Origin: Streptomyces caniferus
Lineage (GTDB): Bacteria > Actinomycetota > Actinomycetes > Streptomycetales > Streptomycetaceae
NCBI RefSeq assembly: GCF_009811555.1
Contig: NZ_BLIN01000005.1
Location: forward strand, 3,171,501-3,235,500
Reading direction: 5' to 3'
Length of the DNA stretch: 64,000 bases
Under the pieces are notes generated by a model. That model was not told the origin of the DNA, did no database searches, and was given only the letters and a program-made list of their open reading frames with translations. Made by a program: the position numbers and the translations under genes. Positions within the stretch are counted from its first letter, which is position 1. The number at the start of each line of letters is the position of its first letter. Shown in pieces: positions 27,677 to 35,972 of this stretch.

Positions 27677-28369
27677 TCACCGCGGTGGCTCCAGCTTCAC
27701 GCCGACGCCCCGCAGGGTGTGCAGGTACCGGGGCTTCGCCGCGGTCTCGCCCAGCTTGCGGCGCAGCCAGGACAGATGGACGTCGATGGTCTGGTCATCG
27801 CCGTAGGACTGCTGCCAGACCTCGGCGAGCAGCTCCCGGCGGGCGACGACGACGCCGGGGCGCCCGGCGAGGAAGGCCAGCAGGTCGAACTCCCTGCGGG
27901 TCAGATCGAGTGCGGCGCCGTCCAGTTCGGCCTGCCGGCGCAGCGGGTCGATGGACAGTCCGCCGACCCGGATCACCCGTGAGGGCGGTTCCGCACCGGC
28001 CGTGGCGGCCCGCGAGCGGCGCAGGACGGCCGTCATCCGGGCCGAGAGGTGCTCGACGGAAAACGGCTTGGTGAGGTAGTCGTCGGCGCCGTCGTTCAAC
28101 AGCCGGACGATTTCCGCCTCGTCGTCCCGGGCAGTGGCGATGATCACTGGAACATCGGTGATGCCGCGGAGCATCTTCAGCGCCTCGCCCCCGTCCAGAT
28201 CGGGCAGGCCGAGGTCGAGGATCACGACGTCGAAGCCGACGTGCGCCACCTCGCGGAGCGCCTCCAGAGCGGTACCGACGCTGCGGACCGTATGGGCGGC
28301 CTCGGTCAGATGCCGGATGAGAGCCGAGCGTACGAACTGGTCGTCCTCGACGACGAGCACACGTGCCAT
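27677..28369 (-). CDS. OmpR-family response regulator
   Basis: A 230-residue two-domain regulator. The receiver carries the acidic pair VVEDD (9-10), phospho-acceptor Asp52 in VVILDLGLPDLDG and the conserved Lys in DDYLTKPF. The C-terminal winged helix shows LTRREFDLLAFLAGRPGVVV and TIDVHLSWLRRKLGE. The ATG at 28369 gives the canonical MARVLVVEDD start. It is the cognate partner of the downstream kinase. Confidence 0.94.
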   Translation of the reverse strand: MARVLVVEDDQFVRSALIRHLTEAAHTVRSVGTALEALREVAHVGFDVVILDLGLPDLDGGEALKMLRGITDVPVIIATARDDEAEIVRLLNDGADDYLTKPFSVEHLSARMTAVLRRSRAATAGAEPPSRVIRVGGLSIDPLRRQAELDGAALDLTRREFDLLAFLAGRPGVVVARRELLAEVWQQSYGDDQTIDVHLSWLRRKLGETAAKPRYLHTLRGVGVKLEPPR

Positions 28370-28478
28370 GGGCGGCACCGTACGCCATTCGGGCAGGGTC
28401 CCCTGCCCGAGGTTGACGGCCCGAGGGCGCACTCCGGCGTACCGGACGGGCTGCAACGGGGCGGTCGGGTGGTGCAGT

Positions 28479-29060
28479 ATGAGCCGGATGCAACGAGGAC
28501 TGGTTCACGCGGCGGCCTGGACGCTGGCGACCGGCGCGGCGGTCACCCTGTCGTGGTTCGGCGTGCACACCGTGCTGTCCGGCACGATGTACGACGCGCC
28601 GCGCGCACTGCCGCTCTCCGGCCGGATGGCCTCCTCGGACACCGGACAGGACGACGCCGCCGCACCGCGCGTCTCCTCCACCCACCGCCCCAAGCCGTCC
28701 CGGTCACCCGCCCACAGCCCGGCGCCCGACGACGGCACCCCGTCCCGGACGGCCGCCCCGTCCCACAGCGGCACTCCCCGGTCGTCGTACCCGGGCCCCG
28801 CCGCGCCCGGCAGCTCGGCACCGGCCTCCGACGGCCGGGTCAAGAGCTACGCCACGGACGGCGGGCGGGTGGTCTTCGACATGGGCAGCCGGTCGGCCGA
28901 GTTGGTGTCGGCGACCCCGAACTCGGGCTGGGAGATGCAGGTGTGGAAGCAGGACGGCTGGATCCGGGTCGACTTCTCCGGCGGCACCGACCATACGTCG
29001 GTGTTCTGTACCTGGAACGGCCATCCGCCGACGGTGGAGACCACCGGCCACGGGGCGTAG
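28479..29060 (+). CDS. Membrane-anchored/secreted hypothetical protein
   Basis: A 193-residue protein starting MSRMQRGLVHAAAW with a hydrophobic segment (AWTLATGAAVTLSWFGVHTVL) acting as signal or anchor. A Pro/Ser/Thr-rich spacer follows (about residues 55-120). A folded C-terminal domain of about 65 residues (TDGGRVVFDMGSRSAELVSA, GWEMQVWKQDGWIRVDFSGG) resembles small beta-rich extracellular modules. It is divergent from the two-component system and could be its target or a sensed partner. Family not recognised. Confidence 0.7.
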   Translation: MSRMQRGLVHAAAWTLATGAAVTLSWFGVHTVLSGTMYDAPRALPLSGRMASSDTGQDDAAAPRVSSTHRPKPSRSPAHSPAPDDGTPSRTAAPSHSGTPRSSYPGPAAPGSSAPASDGRVKSYATDGGRVVFDMGSRSAELVSATPNSGWEMQVWKQDGWIRVDFSGGTDHTSVFCTWNGHPPTVETTGHGA

Positions 29061-29086
29061 CGACGCCCGTGCCGCGAGGGCCGGTG

Positions 29087-29947
29087 TCAGTCGAAGGCGG
29101 CGGCCGGCGGGGCGGGTGAGGCGAGGGCCGTGACGTCGGTGACCGGTGCCGCGCCGCCGGTGAAGTCCAGCAGCGCCCGGCCGTGTTCGACCCGGCCGGC
29201 CTGCGGATCGGTGGCCGCCCGCCGGGTGAGTTCGGCGACCGGCAGCGGCCCCTCGGCGGCCAGCAGCACGGCGTTGCCGAAGCGCTTGCCGCGCAGTACG
29301 GCCGGGTCGGCGGTCAGGCACAGCTCGGGGAAGACCGTACGGGCCGTGGCGATCTGGCCGCGCAGGAACCGCAGCGGCGGCCCGTCCGCGAGGTTCGCCG
29401 CGTAGAACCCGCCGGGCCGCAGCGCCCGGTGTATCTCCGTCAGGAACTCGGTACTGGTGAGGTGGGCGGGTGTGCGCGCGCCGCCGAAGACATCGGCGAT
29501 GATCAGGTCCGCCCAGCCGTCCGGGATCTTCACCAGGCCGGCGCGGGCGTCACCGCCGCGTACGCGTATCCGCCAGCCGCCGTCCCACGGCAGTTGCCGG
29601 CGCACGAGTTGGACGAGCGGTGCGTCGATCTCCACCACCTGCTGGGTGGACCGCGGGCGGGTGGCCGCGACATAGCGGGCCAGGGTCAGGGCACCGCCGC
29701 CGAGATGGACGACGCGCAGCGGTTTGCCCGGGGGCCCCGCGAGGTCGGCGATGTGCCCCAGCCGCCGCTGGTAGGAGAAGTCCAGATGCGCCGGGTCGTC
29801 GAGGTCCACATGGGACTGCGGGGCACCGTCGATCAGCAGCGTCCAGCCGCGCGGCCGGTCCCGGTCGGGCCGTAGCTCGGCAAGCCCGCCGTCCACCGTC
29901 TCCGTGACGGACTCCGGTCCGCCGCGCCCGCGTCTGCTCTTCGCCAT
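29087..29947 (-). CDS. Spermidine-synthase-like methyltransferase-fold protein
   Basis: A 286-residue Rossmann protein of the spermidine synthase family. It shows HLDFSYQRRLGHIADL, LRVVHLGGGALTLARYVAAT (nucleotide/dcSAM-binding loop), VVEIDAPLVQLVR, RVRGGDARAGL and DLIIADVFGG. The usual polyamine-synthase residue pattern around the active-site loop is degenerate (DVFGGARTP in place of DxxDPxGP), as in the many actinobacterial fused-MFS/SpeE-like paralogues. True aminopropyl transfer is therefore uncertain. Single gene. Confidence 0.8.
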   Translation of the reverse strand: MAKSRRGRGGPESVTETVDGGLAELRPDRDRPRGWTLLIDGAPQSHVDLDDPAHLDFSYQRRLGHIADLAGPPGKPLRVVHLGGGALTLARYVAATRPRSTQQVVEIDAPLVQLVRRQLPWDGGWRIRVRGGDARAGLVKIPDGWADLIIADVFGGARTPAHLTSTEFLTEIHRALRPGGFYAANLADGPPLRFLRGQIATARTVFPELCLTADPAVLRGKRFGNAVLLAAEGPLPVAELTRRAATDPQAGRVEHGRALLDFTGGAAPVTDVTALASPAPPAAAFD

Positions 29948-30140
29948 GCACTCCAGTATGGCCCCTGCCCCGGAGGCCGTATCCGCTGGTCAGCCGGGTG
30001 CGGCCGGCCCCAGGGGCACGGCGGCGCCCGGACGTACGGGGGCAGAGTGGCGGACCACCCGCGACCGAGGCCGAGGGCGATCCGCCAACTGCACGTCATG
30101 ACCCATGCCGGCCCGACATCCCTGGCGGACCGGCATCGGG

Positions 30141-30470
30141 TCAGCGGTTCAGGCAGACATTCCCGAACGCCGGGTTCAGCAGTGCGGCCACGCTGATGCT
30201 GTTGCCGCACACGTTGATCGGGATGTTGATCGGAACCTGGACGTTGTTGCCACTGAGGATGCCCGGGGAACCCGCGGCGAAGCCCGCGGCATTGGCACCG
30301 CTCCGGTGGTTGAAGAGGTTGCGGTGGTCGTTACGGTAACGATCGTTGTCATAGTGACGACCGTGGCGGCCATGGTGGCCGTCCCCGCTGGCTGATGCGA
30401 CGCCTGCGCCACTTAGCACGATGGCGCAGCCGACCGCAGCCGTTGCGGCGGTCTGAACAAACCGCTTCAT
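30141..30470 (-). CDS. Short chaplin with His/Asp/Arg-rich linker
   Basis: A 109-residue secreted protein of the aerial-hyphal hydrophobic sheath. A signal peptide (residues 1-28, ending ASA) is followed by an unusual polar linker (residues 29-57, many His, Arg, Asp). One chaplin domain (about 62-109) contains GSPGILSGNNVQVPINIPIN, and then VCGNSISVAALLNPAFGNVC with the two disulfide cysteines Cys88 and Cys106. GGAG lies 7 nt before the ATG. Known short chaplins have almost no linker between signal and chaplin domain, so this one is longer. A sigma-BldN-like promoter precedes it. Confidence 0.9.
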   Translation of the reverse strand: MKRFVQTAATAAVGCAIVLSGAGVASASGDGHHGRHGRHYDNDRYRNDHRNLFNHRSGANAAGFAAGSPGILSGNNVQVPINIPINVCGNSISVAALLNPAFGNVCLNR

Positions 30471-30508
30471 CCCATTCTCCTTTCAGTGTGTGAATGGGGC
30501 AACCGGTC

Positions 30509-30536
30509 ACAACGAGCGAAATGAGTCAGGGGTACG
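30509..30536 (-). promoter_or_regulatory. Sigma-BldN-like promoter of the chaplin gene
   Basis: On the minus strand CGTACC and CGTTGT are separated by exactly 16 bp, each 5 of 6 to the CGTAAC-16-CGTTGA pattern reported for sigma-BldN targets, which include chaplins and rodlins. Transcription would start about 32 nt before the ATG. Confidence 0.55.
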
Positions 30537-30713
30537 GACGTTCCCCCTTCCGGGAGAATGTTAGCCCTTATGGCAGAAAGGTCCCGTCGCCAGCGGATCC
30601 GGAATTCCGCGGAACGGAATCCCGTGGAGGATCCGGCGTGCCTGCCGCGGAAACCAACATGATTTCTGTCAGAGTGCTCTCCAGTTTGACTGATTGAAGT
30701 CGGAGAGGAAGAC

Positions 30714-31802
30714 ATGCGGAAGTCGATGGACCGCACTGTGCGCGGCGTCGTATGCGCACTTGCCTCCTTGGCATTGCCCGCCGCCCTGTCTTCGGCGTCG
30801 GCTGCCCCGGCTCCCGGGGAAACCACCCGAATTCCTTTCGCCGAGCGCTATCACGTGACCCAGCACGGCGGTATCACCCGGGCGGCGAACTCCTCGCTCA
30901 CCTGCGAAACGGCGGGGCGGCGCGCGTCCGGCCCGTGCGCCGCCGCCCAGCGGGGCGCCGGCCTGAACGGCCACCACCGGACCGCGTACGCCGACGTCGA
31001 CTCCGACGCCCACACCTACAACTCCAGCAGCGCCCGGCTGCGGATCCCGGCCGGCTCCCGGGTGAGCTACGCCCGGCTGTACTGGGGCGGCACCCTGCGC
31101 GCCGGTGGGCAGCAGCGCGCCGAGGACATCGGGCGGGTGCTGATCGCCGAGCCCGGCGGCCGGTACAAGGAGGTGCGCGCCGACACCCGGACCGGCCGTC
31201 GCACCACCTCCGCGACCGACGGCTTCCAGGCGTCGGCGGACGTCACCGAACTGGTGCGGAAAAGCGGTCCGGGTTCCTACACGGTCGGCCAGATCAATGT
31301 CGCGAAGGGCCGTTCCCCGGCCGGCTCCTGGGGCGGCTGGACGCTGGTCGCCGTATACGAGAACAGCAAACAGCCGTTGCGCAGAATCGTGCTGTGGGAC
31401 GGCTTCCAGCCGGTCGGACAGGACCATCGCGGGTTTTCTGTTCGGCTGAACGGATTGCATATCCCGGCACATTCGCATGGCCGGGCCGGTGTGGTGGCAT
31501 ACGACGGTGACCGGGGCCGCGGAAATGACGCGCTCTCCGTCCGGTCGGGCCGGCACCACGTTCACAAGGTGCGGGATACCGCCAATCCGGTGCATGACGT
31601 GATGAACTCGACGATCACCGAATTCGGCCGGCAGACGAAGCGGCTGCCCGCCTACCGCAACACCGTCGGATTTGATTCCGACGTATTCGACATCACGCCC
31701 GCGCTGCGGTCCGGCAGCGATCGGCTCACCTTCCGCTTCACCACCGCAAATCCGGGATATCTGCTCGGCGCGCTCTTCTTCCAGAGCGATACCAGACACT
31801 GA
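30714..31802 (+). CDS. Secreted DUF3344-like surface protein
   Basis: A 362-residue exported protein. The signal peptide is residues 1-31 (cleavage after ASA). The mature part is mostly beta, with AYADVDSDAHTYNSSSARLR, RVSYARLYWGGTL, GSYTVGQINVAKGR, WGGWTLVAVYENSKQPLR, VLWDGFQPV and NTVGFDSDVFDI. These are the hallmarks of the DUF3344-like domain of actinobacterial exported proteins, often linked to repeat or anchor domains; none is attached here. GGAGAGGA precedes the ATG. Divergent from the chaplin gene and 62 bp upstream of the exopolysaccharide operon, so a cell-surface role is likely. Confidence 0.7.
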   Translation: MRKSMDRTVRGVVCALASLALPAALSSASAAPAPGETTRIPFAERYHVTQHGGITRAANSSLTCETAGRRASGPCAAAQRGAGLNGHHRTAYADVDSDAHTYNSSSARLRIPAGSRVSYARLYWGGTLRAGGQQRAEDIGRVLIAEPGGRYKEVRADTRTGRRTTSATDGFQASADVTELVRKSGPGSYTVGQINVAKGRSPAGSWGGWTLVAVYENSKQPLRRIVLWDGFQPVGQDHRGFSVRLNGLHIPAHSHGRAGVVAYDGDRGRGNDALSVRSGRHHVHKVRDTANPVHDVMNSTITEFGRQTKRLPAYRNTVGFDSDVFDITPALRSGSDRLTFRFTTANPGYLLGALFFQSDTRH

Positions 31803-31864
31803 GCGGCGCGCCCCGGCAATTCCCGCAGAGACTTCTGTCGGCCCGGTCATCAGGGGAGCAGTGC

Positions 31865-33052
31865 GTGCTGCCACAAGACCTGCAGTGCCCAGAGCGGCCC
31901 ACGGTTCTCCACGTCTCCCGCCCCGTCGACGGCGGGGTCGCCCGGGTCGTCACCGACCTGGTGCGGTGCCATGCGGCGGCGGGCGTACGGTCCGTGGTCG
32001 CCGCACCGCCCGGCGGGACGCTGCACCGCGACGCCGCCGCGGCGGGCGCCGAGGTGATCCCCTGGCCGGCCCGCCGCTCCCCCGGCCCGGCGCTCGCCGC
32101 CGAGACCGCCCGGCTGGCCCGGCTGATCCGCCGGGTCGGCCCGGACCTCGTCCACACCCACAGCGCCAAGGCCGGGCTCGCCGGCCGGCTGGCCGTCCGG
32201 GGCCGCATCCCGACGGTCCATCAGCCGCACGCCTGGTCCTTCGAGGCGGTCCGCGGGACGCCGGCGCGGCCGGCGCTCGGCTGGGAGCGGTACGCCGCGC
32301 GCTGGGCGGACCGGGTGCTGTGCGTGAGCGAGGCGGAGCGGCTGCGGGGATCCGAAGCGGGGGTGCCGGGGCGGTGGGCGGTGATCCGCAACGGGGTGGA
32401 CCTGGACCGCTATGCGCCCGCGTACCGCGAGGAGGCGGTGCGGCGGGCGCTCCGCCGCGACCTGCCCGCACTCGGCGATCTGCCGCCGGACGCGCCCCTG
32501 GTGGTGTGCGTGGGGCGGCTGTGCCCGCAAAAGGGGCAGCTGTCGCTGTTGCGGGCGTGGCCCGCGGTCGGCGCGGCCGTCCCCGGTGCCCGGCTGGTCC
32601 TGGTCGGCGACGGCCCGGACCGGGAACTGCTGCACGCCGCCGCGCCGCCCGGAGTGCGGTTCGCGGGCGCGGCACGGGACGCCGTCCCCTGGTACCGGGC
32701 GGCGGATCTGGTCGTCCTCCCGTCGCGCTGGGAAGGCATGGCGCTGGCCCCTCTGGAGGCAATGGCCTGCGGCCGCCCCGTGGTGGTCACCGACGTCGGC
32801 GGGGCCAGGGAGAGCCTGCCGCCCGGCGCCGCCCCGCACGCTCTGGTCCCGCCCACGGACCCGGCCGCCCTGGCACAGGCCGTCATCGGTCTGCTGACCC
32901 GCCCCCGGCTGCGCGCGACGCTGGGCCGGCGGGGGCTGGAGCACATGCGCGCGGCGTACGACGTACGGCACACCGCGGCCGCCGTCCTCGGGCTGTACCG
33001 CGAACTGCTCGGCGCGGCGTGCCCGGAGAGCAGGGAGCGGATCAGCCGATGA
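31865..33052 (+). CDS. Glycosyltransferase family 4 (GT-B)
   Basis: A 395-residue GT-B transferase starting at GTG 31865. The acceptor domain shows VLHVSRPVDGGVARVVTDLV and DLVHTHSAKAGLAGRLA. The donor domain shows VCVGRLCPQKGQLSLLRAWP, LVGDGPDRELL and the E-x7-E motif SRWEGMALAPLEAMACG. It should add a sugar from a nucleotide donor to a lipid-linked oligosaccharide on the cytoplasmic side. First gene of the exopolysaccharide operon; its stop overlaps the next ATG. Confidence 0.9.
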   Translation: MLPQDLQCPERPTVLHVSRPVDGGVARVVTDLVRCHAAAGVRSVVAAPPGGTLHRDAAAAGAEVIPWPARRSPGPALAAETARLARLIRRVGPDLVHTHSAKAGLAGRLAVRGRIPTVHQPHAWSFEAVRGTPARPALGWERYAARWADRVLCVSEAERLRGSEAGVPGRWAVIRNGVDLDRYAPAYREEAVRRALRRDLPALGDLPPDAPLVVCVGRLCPQKGQLSLLRAWPAVGAAVPGARLVLVGDGPDRELLHAAAPPGVRFAGAARDAVPWYRAADLVVLPSRWEGMALAPLEAMACGRPVVVTDVGGARESLPPGAAPHALVPPTDPAALAQAVIGLLTRPRLRATLGRRGLEHMRAAYDVRHTAAAVLGLYRELLGAACPESRERISR

Positions 33053-34551
33053 CGACGGAGAGCGCGGACGCGCCGCATTCCGCCCGGGCCCTTCCCCCGT
33101 CGGCGCTCCCCCGGCCGACGGCCGCCGCCCTCCATCCGCCCCGCGGGCCCGGCCGGGAGACCCTGCCCCCGCCCCGGCCCGGCCGCGGCGTACGGCGGCG
33201 GACCGTCGCCCCGCTGATGGCCGCCGACTGCCTGGCCACGACGGGCGCCGCGCTGTTCGTCCTCGGCACCGGGACGACGCCCGCGGCACCGGCCGCCGTG
33301 GTGCTGGGCCTGTTGCTGCTCCACTTCCAGGCCGGCCTCTACCGTCCCGGCCCCGCCCCGAGCGTGCTGGACGACCTGCCCGCGCTGCTGGGCCGGTCCG
33401 CCGTCTGCTGGTGCGCGGTGGCCGCGGTGCTCGCCGCCCTCGATCCCGGGCGGGCGCTGCCGCCGGCCGTCCTGGGCGGCGCGGTGGCGGCGCACACCCT
33501 GCTGGTCTGCGGCGGCCGGGCCACGGTCCACCGGGCGCGCCGCAACGCCCACCGCCGCGGACCGCGCGCCACCCTGATCGTCGGCAGCGACCCGGCCGCC
33601 GGGCGGCTGGCCGCCGTGCTGCACGCCCACCCCGAGTACGGCATGCGCCCGGTCGGCGTGGTCACTCCCACGTCGCCGCCGCCCGGCGGGCCCGAAGCGC
33701 CCCCGGCCCGCGGAGGACCGGCGCTGCCCCGGCTCACCTCCGCGCAGGACATCACCCGGGCCGTCATCCAGAACACCGTGCGGGACGCGGTCTTCACCCA
33801 GCCGCCGTACGGCGATCCGCACACCGCCGCGCTGCTGCGCCGCTTCATCGACCAGGGCTCGGCGATCTGGCTGGCCGGTCCGGCGGCCGCCCGCGAGGGC
33901 CGCGCGCCGTACGCGGACACCGACCGGGTGGGGGGCTTCGCCTGCCGGCGGCTGGACACCTCTCCGCCGCGGCACGGCGGCCGGGCCAAGCGGGCGCTGG
34001 ACCTCGCGCTGGCCGGCCCGGCGCTGGTGCTCGCGGCCCCGCTGCTGCTGGGCTGTGCGCTCGCGGTGCGGCTCGCCGACGGGCCCGGCGTGCTCTTCCG
34101 CCAGGAACGTATCGGCCGCGGCGGGCGCACCTTCACCCTGCTGAAGTTCCGGACCCTGCGGCCGTGCGACGCGCGGGAGGCGGAGACGCGGTGGAGCGTG
34201 GCGGACGACGACCGGATGAGCCGGGCCGGCCGGCTGCTGCGGCGCACCGCGCTGGACGAGCTGCCCCAGCTGTGGAACGTGCTGCGCGGCGAGATGAGCC
34301 TGGTCGGGCCGCGCCCGGAACGCCCCTTCTTCGTCCAGCAGTTCACCCGGGCCTACCCGGAGTACGGCGCCCGGCACCGGATGCCGCCGGGCATCACCGG
34401 ACTCGCGCAGGTGCACGGGCTGCGCGGCGACACCTCCATCGAGGACCGGGCCCGCTTCGACAACCTCTACATCGACAGCTGGTCACTGGGGCAGGACGTC
34501 CGGATCCTGCTGCGCACCGCGGCCTCGCTGGTGCGGCGGGAGGGCGGATGA
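33049..34551 (+). CDS. Polyprenyl glycosylphosphotransferase (initiating sugar-phosphate transferase)
   Basis: A 500-residue membrane protein of the WbaP/CpsE type that transfers a hexose-1-phosphate to undecaprenyl phosphate, starting repeat-unit assembly. After a Pro-rich N-terminus come hydrophobic spans (about 60-165), a CoA-binding-like domain (ATLIVGSDPAAGRLAAVLHA) and the catalytic module: KRALDLALAGPALVLAAPLL, FRQERIGRGGRTFTLLKFRT, RRTALDELPQLWNVLRGEMS, LVGPRPERPFF. Start and stop both overlap neighbouring genes by ATGA. Confidence 0.92.
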   Translation: MTTESADAPHSARALPPSALPRPTAAALHPPRGPGRETLPPPRPGRGVRRRTVAPLMAADCLATTGAALFVLGTGTTPAAPAAVVLGLLLLHFQAGLYRPGPAPSVLDDLPALLGRSAVCWCAVAAVLAALDPGRALPPAVLGGAVAAHTLLVCGGRATVHRARRNAHRRGPRATLIVGSDPAAGRLAAVLHAHPEYGMRPVGVVTPTSPPPGGPEAPPARGGPALPRLTSAQDITRAVIQNTVRDAVFTQPPYGDPHTAALLRRFIDQGSAIWLAGPAAAREGRAPYADTDRVGGFACRRLDTSPPRHGGRAKRALDLALAGPALVLAAPLLLGCALAVRLADGPGVLFRQERIGRGGRTFTLLKFRTLRPCDAREAETRWSVADDDRMSRAGRLLRRTALDELPQLWNVLRGEMSLVGPRPERPFFVQQFTRAYPEYGARHRMPPGITGLAQVHGLRGDTSIEDRARFDNLYIDSWSLGQDVRILLRTAASLVRREGG

Positions 34552-35972
34552 GCGCGGGCGCACCGGCGTCCGCGCCGGCCCGGCCGTGGCCCACGGCCGC
34601 CCGCCTGCGGGCGTCGGCGGCGTACTGGGCACCGCTGCTCCCGGCGCAGGCGACCGTACTGCTGCTGTGCGCACCGGCCGACGCCGGCACGGTCACGGCG
34701 TGGGGCACGGTCGCCCCGGCCGACGCGGCCTCCGCCGTGCTCGTGGTCTGCTGCGGACTCCGGCTGCTGCGGCATCGTGCCCGGCCGCTGAGCCGCACCG
34801 CCGCGCTCGTCCTGGGCGCGCCCGTGGTGGGGGCGGCCCTGGCGACCGTCGCCTCCGGCGACCCGGCCGCGAGCCTGCCGGGCCTCGTCCGCCATCTGCA
34901 GATCTTCGTGCTGGTGCCGGCCGCGCTGCTGCTGACGCTGCGCGACGCCCGGGACTTCCGGGTGATGGCCGGGTCGCTGGTGCTGCTCGCCCTGGTGCAG
35001 GGCGGACTAGGCGTCCGTCAGTATCTGACCGCGACCGGTGCCTCTTATATGGGGCACGGCATCCGGGCGGTCGGGACCTTCGGGCCGCTGGACGTCATGG
35101 GGATGGCCACGGTCGTCGGATGCGGGCTGACGGCCGCGCTGGCACTGGGCCTGGCGCCGGCCCCGAACGCGCCGGGTCTGCTGCGGCAGGCGGCCCTCGG
35201 CGGCGCGGCGGCGCTGGTGGTTCCGCTGGCCTGGTCGTTCAGCCGGGGTGCCTGGATCGCCACCGCGGTGGCCGTCGGCGTGGTGCTGTCGGCGGCCGGG
35301 GCGCGGGTGGCGGCCGGGGCGCTGACGGTGCTGGTGGCACTGGCGGTGGTGCTGGTGGGCGGGGCCGGGGTCGGCTCGGCCGTCCTCGGCGAGCGGCTGG
35401 CGAGCATCACCGCGGTCGCCGACGCCCCGGACCGGTCGGTCACCGACCGGTACGCCCTGTGGGCCGCCGCGGCCGGTATGTGGCGCGACCACCCGCTGAC
35501 CGGCGTCGGCCCCAAGCAGTTCCCCGCCCACCGCGACGGGCACGCCCCGCTCGGCCTGTCCTCGGGCGGCGACACCGCGGGCGCCGGAGTCCCCTTCCGC
35601 CGCGAGCCGTTGCTCTCCCCGCACAACGTCTACCTGCTGGCCCTCGCCGAACAGGGCCTGATCGGCGCGACCGCACTGGTGGGCAGCTGGGCGGCACTGC
35701 TGGTGTGCGGCCTGCGGCGGTTGTGGCGGGTCCGCCGGGGGGCGGTGACGGGGTGGTGCGGGGGTGGGGAGGGCCGTGGCCGGGTGGACTGTGGGCTGGT
35801 CGCGGTCGGGCTGCTGGTCTGGCAGGCCGTCGATTTCCTCTCGTCCGACATCGGCGGCCCCTCGACGGTGCTGACCGCGGTGCTGCTGGGGCTGGTCGGC
35901 TGGTGGGCGCTGGAGCCCGGTGCGGTACGGGAGCCCGAGAGCGGCCGGGCGCCGGCGCGGTGCGGGGCATGA
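34548..35972 (+). CDS. O-antigen ligase/Wzy-like polymerase
   Basis: A 474-residue polytopic membrane protein with about ten hydrophobic spans. The Wzy_C (O-antigen ligase) signature is visible: a periplasmic loop with DRYALWAAAAGMWRDHPLTG (residues about 303-322), VGPKQFPAHR and SPHNVYLLALAEQGLIG. It probably polymerises the repeat units exported by the flippase encoded next. Two ATGA overlaps fix it within the operon. A Gly-rich cytoplasmic loop (TGWCGGGEGRGRVDCG) near residue 405 is variable sequence. Confidence 0.85.
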   Translation: MSAGAPASAPARPWPTAARLRASAAYWAPLLPAQATVLLLCAPADAGTVTAWGTVAPADAASAVLVVCCGLRLLRHRARPLSRTAALVLGAPVVGAALATVASGDPAASLPGLVRHLQIFVLVPAALLLTLRDARDFRVMAGSLVLLALVQGGLGVRQYLTATGASYMGHGIRAVGTFGPLDVMGMATVVGCGLTAALALGLAPAPNAPGLLRQAALGGAAALVVPLAWSFSRGAWIATAVAVGVVLSAAGARVAAGALTVLVALAVVLVGGAGVGSAVLGERLASITAVADAPDRSVTDRYALWAAAAGMWRDHPLTGVGPKQFPAHRDGHAPLGLSSGGDTAGAGVPFRREPLLSPHNVYLLALAEQGLIGATALVGSWAALLVCGLRRLWRVRRGAVTGWCGGGEGRGRVDCGLVAVGLLVWQAVDFLSSDIGGPSTVLTAVLLGLVGWWALEPGAVREPESGRAPARCGA

